Below, in pieces: positions 12,681 to 23,150 of a DNA stretch of 64,000 nucleotides (its first letter is position 1; the number at the start of each line of letters is the position of its first letter). The notes below the pieces were generated by a model, which saw only the letters and a list, made by a program, of their open reading frames with translations, had not been told where the DNA came from and did no database searches. This DNA comes from Isoetes taiwanensis (lineage: Eukaryota; Streptophyta; Lycopodiopsida; Isoetales; Isoetaceae), in the NCBI GenBank assembly GCA_021234155.1, contig JAJEKV010000566.1:1-64000 (forward strand). The letters run 5' to 3'. Position numbers and translations under genes: made by a program.

Positions 12681-14236
12681 ATCCCCAATAAGCGCTTATA
12701 CATTTATGAAACACGTCATACAAAAGCTAAGAAAAATCAATGCTTCTCTATTAGGTCTAATCAAAGAAGAATTATACAAAATGAAAGATATTTGGGTGTG
12801 ATTACTGAAATTGTGAACCACGGTGGTTTCCGCATCAGGTTTGCATTGTTCTGTTGAAAGAAAAACAAGGCCATTAGGATGCATAGACTATATAGAGATT
12901 TAAACAAAACTCTTGTCAAAGATTGTTACCCTTTGCCATTCACGGAAGAGGTGTTGCATGTCATGAAGCGAGGGAAAAAACTACTCATTCTTAGATGGCT
13001 TTTTCAGGCTTTGTCGGATAAGCATCAAGGAAGGTGATCGCCAAAAACTTCCCATTTATCACACCTTGGGGAACATTTGCCATGAAAAGAATGCCATTTG
13101 GATTGATGAATGCTTTCGCAACATTCCAAAGAGCCATGGATGCAATTTTTTAAAGAAATGCCGCCTAACATCTTTTCGTGTATTTTTGGATGATCTTTGT
13201 TTGGGAACTTCTCTGGGAAAACATTTTGATATGCTAACCATGTTGTTTGACTTGTGTAGAAAAGGGGAGTAAGTTTGAACCCAAAAAGTGTGTTTTTATC
13301 ATCAAAGGAGAATTGCTTGGGCATGTAGTATCTACGCTAGGAATTCAAATATCCGTAAGAAGATTGAAGCCCTAAGGAAATTGACACCTCAAAAAACCCT
13401 CAAGCAGGTTAAAAGCTTCATAGGGATGACCGGCTTCTTGAGAATGTATGTCCTCATTTTTCCCACACCATAAGCCCAAGGTTGGAGAACTTCCCGACCT
13501 CACAAAAGGTTGGGAAGTTCTCCAAAAAAAAGCAAAACACATCCTAGTAGATTGGGATGAGCAATGCCAAAATTCTTTTGACAAAATCATTGAGGCCATT
13601 TGCAAATCTATCCCTGCTAAAACCTCGATCTAGAGAAGCCCTTCAAAGCTTACATCGATTGTGACAAAGAAAGCAATTGGTTTGGCACTTTGCTACAAAG
13701 GGATCATGTGATTACTTTTGCAAGCAAGATGTGGTCTGATCTTTGAGATTAGATATCGGGGTTGGAGAAGAGTGCGGCAGCCACGATGTTTTTGATAGAG
13801 AGGCAAGGACATCTTCGCAAAACAATCGGTGTGCAAGTGCTCATGAGGCAAAATCCGTTTTCACTCCTATTTGCAAAAAGCAGCCAAAGGCCAAATTGTG
13901 CAGGTGGGCTTGTAAGATCCAAGCTTATGATATTCTTGTAAAGGTGGTAAAAGTTGATGAGAATCGGCTCCTATCTTCCACTTGTGTTGTTTGAGCATGA
14001 AGATCAAGATGGTTTGTGTGTTGATGACAATCTAACAAACTTGATCTCTGTTGATCAGAAAACATTGATTGGCAATTTGACATGAGAAACTATTTGGGAA
14101 AGCAATGAGTTACCTAAGAACATGAGTGGAGTCAAGGAAGGAGATTTAGGGACAAATGCAAGAAGTTCAAGCTAATTGAAGGGATCCTATGCAAAGTTGA
14201 CAAGGAAGGAGTCTTCTTTGAGATGTGTGGATAAGG
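12680..14236 (+). pseudogene. Ty3/gypsy pol fragment B: RT, RNase H, integrase start
   Basis: Plus-strand blocks, read over several frameshifts, give an RT: YRDLNKTLVKDCYPLPF (12,890-12,945), FITPW-type and KRMPFGL.NAFATFQRAMD (13,050-13,145), VFLDDL as the YxDD box (13,180-13,200), the KKCVF block, GELLGHVVSTLGIQI, and LRKLTPQKTLKQVKSFIGM (13,370-13,430). RNase H follows (PFKAYIDCDKESN at 13,640-13,675, ITFASK, then QPKAKLCRWACKIQAYDI). The first part of an integrase (IEGILCKVDKEGVFF, 14,175-14,222) ends abruptly at the CACTACAAAA end. No LTRs were found. It is a different subfamily from elements A and C. Confidence 0.85.
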
Positions 14237-14770
14237 CACTACAAAACCAAAGCCACATTACGGCGTCTATTACGGCGTCAGGGCGTCGTTTGCACGTCGG
14301 TGATCGACGTCAAACGTCGATAAGCAACGCGTCTACCCGGCGCCGGGCGTCGATATACCTCCTTTATGCGCGTCGCTATACGGCGTGCGAAGCTGCGGCG
14401 TCTTTAAGCGGCGGCGTGGCGTCGTTCAACGTCGTTGCGTACCGCACGGTCATACGCAAGACCTTCTTTACCAGAGTGGCCAGCGCCCGTACGCCGTAGC
14501 GGGCAGATGATTTGGCAGCGTCGTTCAACGACGAAAAGTACACATCATCATGTCCGTCAGTATTGGCGTTACCCGGCGGCATAGCGGTGGCGATGGTGCT
14601 GCTGGCGTGTGAAGCGTCGTTGAGCGGCGTTCGCGGGCGTGGCCGCCACTCGCCTCACGCGTGGTTGTCGGCTTCTGGCGGCTGGCGCGGAACAAGCGTC
14701 GTTCAAGCGACGCCACGGCGTGGACACGCGGCACAAACGTCGTTCAACGGCGATTGGGAATTTTGATAAA
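14237..14770 (+). mobile_element. CACTA-type transposon end with subterminal repeats
   Basis: CACTACAAAACC at 14,237-14,248 has the terminal sequence of plant CACTA (En/Spm) elements and interrupts the integrase of fragment B. About 500 bp of GC-rich DNA follow with repeated CGTCGTTCAACG-type motifs (near 14,283, 14,412, 14,518, 14,608, 14,694 and 14,729), several of which are near-palindromic. Subterminal repeats bound by the transposase are normal in this family. The candidate 3-bp target copy on the left is AGG. I did not find the matching right end. Confidence 0.6.
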
Positions 14771-15330
14771 AAAAATATTTATTTAATATTATTCAATATG
14801 ATTTAACTGGACGGTTAATATTCATATGCAAAATTAACAAATATTTAATATAAATAAATATTTAGTAATATTTATTAATATTAATATTATCAATAATATT
14901 AATAGTATTAATAAATATTAAATATGAACAAAATAAATCGAGAATAAATATTTAAAAATTTAAAAATTCGAAAAATAGAAACAAATATTGATTAAATTAT
15001 ATTAATGGTAGATAAGCATTATTGTTTAATATGTAATTAAATGTTTAATAAATCTAAGAATAAAAAATAGAATCGAGAATAAAATTAACATAACAAAAAA
15101 TCACAAATAATAAGAACAAAGCATAAAAATTTAAATTGAATTCAATTAATATATTTCACAATGTAATTTGCACATTACAAATATATTAAGTCTTTAGTTG
15201 TTCTCTCTTCTTCTTCTTCTTCATTGGCCGTCTTCATTTACTGCATTATATTGTATCGCAACAATTAGTTCATTGTAGTCACAAATAATTATCTAATGAA
15301 TGATACACACTTCATCCCCCTTTCACGCAT
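14771..15330. other. Very AT-rich stretch
   Basis: This is dominated by AATATT/TTAATA combinations (ATTTAATATTATTC, AATATTAATATTATC), with almost no G or C until about 15,190. No reading frame of interest. It probably belongs to the transposon that starts at 14,237. A short CTT run (15,212-15,226) lies near its right edge. Confidence 0.6.
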
Positions 15331-15339
15331 TGCTTGATG

Positions 15340-16660
15340 GCGTCTGCGATGGCCGCATGGCTGCCTTGTTTGAAGGCCCTTTAGCGTTCATCTTTAGCGG
15401 TGGGGCGACCGACAAATGACGCCTAGTGAGAATGAGCACCAAAACTAATGTTAGTGTTCAACTCGAGAACCTACATTATAAACCAAATTTATACTTACAA
15501 ATAGCTTATCCAGAAAGCCATAACCGCCCGGACCGGTCTTATTGGCACTATAAACGCCACTTGCTCGTCGTGCCCAGCGTCAGCTACGCTTTGTTCTAGC
15601 TTCCCCTTTCTTTGATAATATGTTGGCCTTCAAACACTACAATGCAATACAAGGACTTAGTCCACATGGCATCATCTAATTATACGACTCATGGGAGAGA
15701 TGATGTACTTGAAATGCCTCATTAGTCAACCAGATAGGCTGTGCCACTTCCTCTATCGGGACTCCTGTAGCTTTGGCAAGAGCTTTCAGCTGCTTCTTCT
15801 GATTACCTCTGCAAAATATAAATAAAATATGAGTACAATGAGGTTATAATGAAGAACGAAAGAGCCTAATACCTGGTGGATTTAACATGTTTACCCTGCT
15901 TTGAACAAAGCTCCCTCCATGAGATCTCTCCTGACTTGAGCTCGGGATGATACGCTTCTAAAATCTCCTTGATCCTCTCTTTTCCTCATCATAGGCTCCC
16001 GAGTTCCATTCACCCTTGTGGGACCGTTATGGCAAACGCTATTTGTGACATTATTAGCCATCTTCCAAAATTATCGCCATCGCGGTCTTTGTGGTAGCGG
16101 CAACTTCTTGCTACTACACTCAACATCGACTAACATATGAATATGTGTTAGTGAACAAAAAGGGCATAATTCAAGATGAACTCACTCATATTGAAAGAGA
16201 TGCCTTCGTGGAGGTGGTGCGGTGGTGCCGCGATCTTTATGAGCTTGAAGAGGAATTGCGTCCACTCGGCGTGGGCGGCCGGTCGGCGCTTTTCGTTCGT
16301 GGGGGTTCATTCTCCTCGTGCTGGGGAGCGGGCCCAAGATTGAATTCTGAAGGAGTGTATGAGCTATGGCGTGGAGGTCATGAAGCCCGGACCTCCGCCT
16401 ACTTTGTTCAACGGCTGGCGCGCATAATCTCCATTCTCATGGGCGACATCCCTCAATTGCAAGGCATTCCACCTATCTTGTGGTTATCGCCCACCGTTGA
16501 TATCTCTCGAGTTCCCCTCTCTTCGTCTTCTACTTTGGATGCGAGGTCCTTTTTCGTCTCTCCGGCGGTGGTGCTGAAGAAGATCCGCCCATAACCACGA
16601 CGGCGAACATTATGCATAGGAAAAGAAAGGGCGGAACCGCGTTTACACGCTACATTTAAA
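15340..16660 (-). pseudogene. Transposon-associated gene remnant with an intron (En/Spm-like, tentative)
   Basis: On the minus strand, a block around 15,876-15,960 reads ...AYHPELKSGEISWRELC and then KQGKHVKST. After a GT-AG intron (about 15,873 to 15,814) it continues in frame as RGNQKKQLKALAKATGVPI and EEVAQPIWLTNEAFQVHHLS. Further on (15,600-15,510) there is KANILSKKGEARTK and a Gly-rich NKTGPGGYGFLDKL. The layout resembles the accessory protein of plant En/Spm elements (Transposase_24 type), which has a conserved 'NK..R' helix followed by 'H..GS..f'. That assignment is by general resemblance only. Upstream sequence to 16,660 is interrupted by stops. Confidence 0.4.
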
Positions 16661-18180
16661 AACATTAGAAGCGTTAAAATAAATGGTTAACTTACATTTT
16701 ATCCTAGAAAAATCCATACCAAATCCCACAATGGTGGAGGTGGTGGTTTGATTGCTAAACCCGAGCGACCAACTTCGCCTCTTAAAGGCCTTTGCGGGGT
16801 TTAGGGTCACAAGAAGGCTACCAAGCCACGCGAGAAGTAAAGTTGTGAACAATAGATATGCCATCGTGTCGCATCCCATAGTTCTTTGGACATGTGCAAA
16901 AACTTGCAAGTTATTTATATGGAGTCGCGATGAATAACATAGTAGGAAAGCAACAAATGTTAGCAACATGGGAAGTTCATTACAAAACATTGGGATTTGA
17001 ATAATTAAAAGTGTCTTTATATATTTGGTTATTAGACAATTAAAAAATTTAATACTCTTAAACATGGCAAGATATACAATATTGTATTCATTATTTGAGT
17101 TGTGACAACAACAATTTTGACATCTCAAGGCATCCATGCACTTCATGTGTCGTCTTTGTCTCACAACCATGGTGAAGATATTCCAACACTTTGTAAGGCT
17201 TCAACAACTCGAAGCTTTGGGTCGTGATGAGAATACGTCTTCCGTAGGCACATCATTCTTGTTTTTGCTCCTCCAACTTGTCAAGTCGTTGGTACATATG
17301 GGTTGGATTAATCCATTGGGCATTGTTGTTATTATTAAACCACTCCATTCTCGCGCGCAAGCTTGCGCGAAATCGAGAAGCATCTCATAAATATATCCCA
17401 ATGCATAGACATCATGAATTTCGTGTCCCCATACGATCATCATCCTTTGATTTCTCAAACCACAGTTTCCTCTAACCATGGATATTTTGCTTGTCCATCC
17501 GAAAGTAAGTACGACACTTCAACAAGGGGCGGCGGCTTTGGCGTAAAAATGAATTGCATTGTCCCAATCACCAATGGCCACCCACACATTTTGGTACTCA
17601 TCATCAAAATGTAATTTGACTCTCTTGCAATTAAGCTTTGTGTGAGTGAAGTGGCCTTTGTGGATCTCAACGACACCTACGCTGGGGCAAGAGCTATCTA
17701 CGGAACATCTTGCGATATACAACTGCATTTTGCTCCTAAGTTCCGCCTATGTGTTTGTCGGTTCTTCTTGGCGCTCTAGCAATTGCATTTGACCATCTTC
17801 TAAAAGCGTGACAAGTTATTAGGTAAATAGTCAAACAAGTGTGCAAGTGTCTCTCCATTCATGAAAGGTAGAATCACCATTGGCCCTATGGTATCCCCAC
17901 TAGAGCTAGCAACTTCATATGCAAGTCCAATGGATGTAGCCAAAGCGGGATCACGGGCTCTTGAAGCGTATGTATCTTTTGAGCCATCTCATGCGTCTAC
18001 GCCCTATCTTTGCCCTTGAAAACCCATCCCTTTGTATAACTCATCATCTTGGAAGTGTTGTGTTCCGTTGATTTTGATTTGATACGTGCGATGTGTTGGT
18101 TTCTCCTCAATAAGGTGTATCACATCCACGGCCTACGGGCATGGGATCAACAAAGATTGATGTGTTCATGTGATTCTCCA
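16661..18180. other. No recognised gene; weak minus-strand coding traces
   Basis: Minus-strand frames at 16,643-17,170 (hydrophobic, 175 residues) and 17,201-17,728 are open but match nothing I know. Stretches such as FDDEYQNVWVAIGDWDN look protein-like, so this may be decayed transposon coding sequence. I cannot name it. Confidence 0.35.
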
Positions 18181-18425
18181 AAGAAAAGTGGGGCTTGCTA
18201 GGCCTGCTCCACTAAAACTTCCCCACGATGCAAAGCATTTTTTAATTACCTCAGCCCAGCGTGCATTGAGATCCGCAATGATGTTCTTGTGATCCAAACG
18301 CCGCTTCTTTGAGGAATTCCATGAAGCTACCCATTCCTTGACACGAGCCTCGGCATTGGGACTTTAAAGCTGCCGAATGCTTCAAACATGTCTTGATTCA
18401 TCCATAGGGTTTCAATCGTGGCTTT
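18180..18425 (-). pseudogene. Protein-coding remnant, unknown transposon protein
   Basis: A minus-strand run of about 60 residues without stops includes EARVKEWVASWNSSKKRRLD and DLNARWAEVIKKCFASWG. The charged and aromatic composition looks like real protein rather than a chance frame. It is bounded by stops and lies among transposon debris. I do not recognise the family. Confidence 0.3.
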
Positions 18426-18940
18426 ACATGTGTGTCAAGGAGAGAAGTCAACATTTCTTCTTGACGGCCATTTTTGTGCTAACTCAAATTGGCACTTCCT
18501 TTTCACATGTCCGACAAAATGGTTCGACACGTTGACCGATTTGCATCTCGATCGGGACTTTTCGTTAACATATCTCATTTATGACCATCGTCTAATCTCA
18601 CTAATCATTAGTGTCTTCACGGTCGGGGCCATACCTACAAACCAATTTAGATTCATTAATCTTGCTTTGTGACTTTTTTCAAACCTTCATTATGAATCTT
18701 TACCTACTTTCTTAAGAGTTAGTTTCCCTTTTTTTTTTTTTTTTTTTTTAAAACCAACTATTTAAATTTTTCTTGCTCTTAACCACTCCACATGGGTGTT
18801 TCTTTGACATCCCTAACATCTTTAAAAACAACATTCTTAACTAGAAACCGAAAATCAATAATGCAATTTTTTTCAAAAACCACGCCCTTGTCCAATCCAG
18901 TAAAGATTTCTATTTATTGATATATTAATAAAAAAAATAA
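18426..18940. other. Non-coding stretch with a poly-T run
   Basis: This holds a plus-strand frame at 18,418-18,672 with no recognisable motif, a run of about 20 T at 18,730-18,749 and AT-rich sequence. The poly-T could be the tail of a minus-strand retroposed sequence, but no target duplication was identified. Confidence 0.4.
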
Positions 18941-19275
18941 ACAAGAGTAGGCGGTGAGCTTGGACAGGAACACCTAGTCTTCTCCACTCAAGGCGGGCCG
19001 ACCATGCCCCTGTCCAAGTCTCCCAAATTTTTCTAAACTAAATACATTAATCAATAAAATTTCAAGAGTAAGCGGTGAGCTTGGACCGGAACACCTAGTC
19101 TTCTCCCACTCAAGGCGACCCGACCATGCCCTTGTCCAAGTCTCCCCAATTTTTCTAAACTAAATACATTAATCAATAAAATTACAAAAGTAAGCGGTGA
19201 GCTTGGACCCGGAACACCTAGTCTTCTCCACTCAGAGAGGGACCGACCATGTCCAAGTCTCCCAAGTTTTTTTTT
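18941..19275 (+). repeat. Three tandem copies of a ~121-bp unit
   Basis: The segment GCGGTGAGCTTGGAC followed by GGAACACCTAGTCTTCTCC recurs at 18,951, 19,072 and 19,194, a spacing of 121-122 bp. Copies end in GTCCAAGTCTCCC. The linkers are AT-rich (CTAAATACATTAATCAATAA). Copies are ~90% alike, and differences fall mostly in G/C runs. No coding frame is kept, so this is a small satellite-like repeat. Confidence 0.85.
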
Positions 19276-19575
19276 AACCTAAATAAAACATTAAAATTTT
19301 ATTCTCCTACTCAAACTCAAATTCTTACCTAGAATGTCTTCGCGAAATTGAAAAATCGATTTCAAAGAGCGGCGCATTTTGTTATTAGTATACATGCAAA
19401 AAATAAAGGCATTCAATAATTAGAAAACTTACATAAATAAAGAAAAAAAAAAAAAAAAAACAAAAGCGATTCACATTGAAAAAGATCATTGACATTAAAA
19501 CTATTTACATTGTTAATTAAAAAGAACTATATATTGACATGTAAAAATGAAAATAAAAAAAAAAAAAGAACATAA
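19276..19575. other. AT-rich spacer with A runs
   Basis: Poly-A runs occur at about 19,442-19,460 and 19,553-19,567. No gene or structural feature recognised. Confidence 0.5.
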
Positions 19576-19676
19576 AGAAGGGCCTCGCTTTCAACGACGC
19601 CCCTTTTGAATAAAAAATAGAGGAAGAATGGGCCTTCGCTCTTTCAACGACTCCTTCTTCCATGGAAAAAAATAGA
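19576..19676 (+). repeat. Two ~50-bp tandem copies
   Basis: GAAGGGCCTCGCTTTCAACG and GAATGGGCCTTCGCTCTTTCAACG begin two adjacent copies, each followed by a CTTTTGAATAAAAAATAGAG-like or TTCTTCCATGG-AAAATAGAAGAG segment. They lead directly into the GAA tract that opens the 3.4-kb array. The TTCAACGAC motif resembles the CACTA subterminal repeats at 14.3-14.7 kb. Confidence 0.6.
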
Positions 19677-19680
19677 AGAG

Positions 19681-19740
19681 GAAGAAGAAGAAGAAGAAGA
19701 AGAAGAAGAAGAAGAAGAAGAAGAAGAAGAAGAAGAAGAA
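19681..19740 (+). repeat. (GAA)20 microsatellite at the left edge of the array
   Basis: Twenty uninterrupted GAA triplets lie directly before the first 3.4-kb unit, replacing the hairpin region that precedes the GAA tract in later units. The array therefore begins inside the microsatellite. Confidence 0.95.
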
Positions 19741-19741
19741 G

Positions 19742-22700
19742 ATATTCTTCTTTTCCTCTTTAGTAGCCTACTTGGTGGACTCAATGATCAATGAATTGTC
19801 GAGAGGGTTTAAGGTTTTTGATATCAAAAATTATGTAAGAGTTTTGATGACCTTTAAGGATTTGGAAGTGTGGAAATTTTATTGTTTAAGCTAGAAGGCA
19901 TTTTGGGATCAATTTCTCTTCAATATTTTTGCTTAAGAAGAAGAAGTAGATAATATTGTCTTGTTGGAATACAATAGCATATTTAAAGATTGTTTACACA
20001 AGGAATTTCCATTGGTTGTTTATACTATTTTATGACACATGGATTAATAGGCCTTTTCCATATAAAAAGCTTTATGGATGCATTTTTTCTTACATGCAAG
20101 CATGACACGTGATGGTACATGCACATGTGCTTTGCATGACAACTAAGGTATGTTCTTTTTTTGCCTAAAGCTAGAAGGTATGCTCTTTTTTGCCTAAAGC
20201 TAGGATATCTTTAAAAGTACATAAAATATCAAGCTTTAATATGCCTTGTACGTGGGCATTCAATGGCAAGGTTTATACATCCGATTTTGCTTCTTTGGCC
20301 TTTATCTTTGAATAAAAATGAGAGTTACAAGGACATTTCAGAATATATCTTTTGGGGCTTTGTCAACATTATTTTTTATTATTTTTAGTCTCAAATGCTA
20401 AAAGCATGACCGATTTTCCCCAAGATATTTTTCCTTATGGAAATTTCTTTTAAGTGTTTTATGAGCGATGGTACATTTGGAAATATATGCATTTGGGGCT
20501 TGGCTCAGAATAGCTATGGCGCCAAAGTAAATAGGGCTAAATCCTTTTTGGATTTCTGACGGCAAGATCTCAGTGCTTTGCTTGCAATCTTGATCTGCGG
20601 CATCTTCTAGAGTTCCTCACGTTGGCGGACAAAAGAGGGCTTTATCCATCTTCATCACGCTATCTTTGAGAGTCCATCACGACCATATCATAGAGTTGAA
20701 TGGTGCGGCAGGAAAATCCATTTGCCGGTTCTTTGCCGAATGATCTAGCTATGTCATAATATTACATGGGTGGCCTCTTGCAAAATATGGATGCGACATA
20801 TTTCGTTCTGCATTTTGAAATAGCTTCACATAGCTATACTGTGATCTATAATGTGGTCTATACATGGCTTCGAAATAGCAGATATACTGTGATCCGCACC
20901 TTGGAAACCGGAGTTAGTTTTATGCCATTAGCTCTGGTGTTTGTGGCCTCTGCAAAATAATCGAATTACAAGATGCGATTTTGCAGATAGATGTCATACA
21001 AAGCTTTTCTTTTTCTTTATCTCTGGATAAATCTCTAGTCTTAGGAAAGGCTCCTAGTCTGTGGATGCCGGTGCTATATCCACTTGTTATATCCAATATT
21101 TGCTTCTGTGTCAGCTTGTATATGACAGGCTTGTCTCCGAAAAATGGAAGCCCGAGTATTGGAACATACCGTTCTGCAGGAAACAGATGGTTCTTATTTG
21201 CTTGACAGTGTTTCCTTGTTTTTCTACTATACGATTGCAAATATGGCAAAGCTTTTTTAGCTATGGTGGAGCATGTTGGCTATAATGCCTTGGACAAATC
21301 GGTGGTAGGCCAAATAAATAGTTGGCATGATGGCGAAGATCAGTATGTGATGCCTCTAGCAATTAACGCCACAACATGGATTGAGCGAATGCAATCTACT
21401 ACATTATGGAGTGCGAAAATAAGGTCAGATATAATTTCATTTGAAATGCATATTGGTCATGGATACGTATGGAAATTGATTACTAGCACCGAGGTGACTT
21501 TAATTCCTAACATAATGAGTTTCTACTTGAGTTAGTTATCTTGGGATTGATAGCCATAGCTACCTAATAAGTTCATACGAAAAAGTATTTATCGCTAATA
21601 TGTCTAAGTTATTGCTTCCCAAAGAGTTGAAGCCTCGAGTTATATTTTATAGCATGAGGGTATGCGAATTATTAGTGGAACATCTACCACGGTTTGTATG
21701 TGCTATCTTTGTAAAGATAGATAGATATGCTCTTAAAATTAAGTTAAATGAAATGTAGCTGAATTTTATGATCTCTGAGATCTGAAATTTATGATCTACA
21801 TGGCTCTAATTGTTTCTAATGATCTATCGTCATAAAGATTGGTCTATATTCTATTTTTTAATCTATATTTTTGACTTACAAATAATAATATGGACACACA
21901 TGAATTAAGATTTTTTCAGAACTATTAATATACATTTGGAAAGTTTGACATGTTGTAAAGTTTATATTATACGGCATAATAGAAAATAATATGATTGGGA
22001 AGAATGTATATGGATTTAAATCTGAAATTATATATTGCGAACAATTTGGGAAGCCTAAACTTTATGGTTCCATAATTCTTTCTTGTTTATGTCACCCCAG
22101 GGCAAAAGGATACAATTGGTGATCTATTGATAAAAGAGAGACCCAATGTACCTTTGGCCCTTACACTCCATCCAGGGATTCTTGCTAGCGTTTGCATGAT
22201 TTTTTGGAATGGGGTTCTCTCCTCCAATTGTCTCTTATTTGCTGTTAGGGTTGACTGTAACGTGGAGATGGAATTATTGGAAGCGGAACCAAAGCTGCAT
22301 CTACTTTGTACTTCTACTTTTTTACTTGAAACATGGGAATAATTTATAGTAATATTATCGTGTATACTTTTCAAGTTTCATGGTAATCATATACATATGT
22401 AAGTTACAGATCTACTAAAATAATGCTTTGCTATTTTACTACTTGTCTTTACTATTTCACCACTTTTTATACATGTTTTATTAGGTATTATGCCTTCCTT
22501 GTGGCCTGGGTAACGCCAGGATGGATATGTGTTGTGTAGTCTTTACCTTGAATGAATACAGTTTAGTAAAATATTTTTACTATAATCTGTTAGTAATCCT
22601 GGTGAAGATGTGTCGAAGAAGAAATCGTGACTTCCATTTGCTGGAGATATCTGGCAAGCACAATTGGTTGGCTCTACCTATTTAAAATTCAGATCTCTAC

Positions 22701-23150
22701 TATTTGACATCTGGATGGAGGTATCTTGGCAAGCGGACCTATTATACAAACCAGGTTAGCTTGTACATTATTTTTTGATAAATATTCAGGTGTTGATGGC
22801 AAATGCTATGGTAAATACTATAAAATGCTGTTCATGGTACTTAAGGCCCACTGCGCCCTATGTATCTCACAAATATAAAATCCTGATTATATTTCAGGTC
22901 TTGAACTAGTCCTTTGTGCTAGTTCTCGAAATATCTGCTACAGCGGATATGGTATTTGGTCCTTGCACCTTATACTACAAAAATACAATAAATTGATCTT
23001 TGAATTAAAGATTCCATGAATCTAGTGTCTTACGGTGTAAGGAAGTGGGACCCCTTTTTTTATGGGGGTCTGCTTTCCTTATAAAAAAGGTGTCAATCCT
23101 GCATCGAGGGAGGGATGTGGGAGAAGAAGAAGAAGAAGAAGAAGAAGAAG
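19742..23150 (+). repeat. Array unit 1
   Basis: The first unit starts in ATATTCTTCTTTTCC just after (GAA)20. It contains an internal 27-bp duplication (GCCTAAAGCTAGAAGGTATG region near 20,150-20,210), also present in the other units. It ends with the hairpin near 23,040-23,085 and a 9-repeat GAA tract (23,123-23,150). Plus-strand frames at 20,981-21,205 and 21,263-21,535 are shared with the other units. Confidence 0.95.

Noticed and set aside
16091-16594. Plus-strand frame of 167 residues
   Set aside because: It has no motif and overlaps the minus strand that continues from the transposon-like exons. It is probably a shadow frame.
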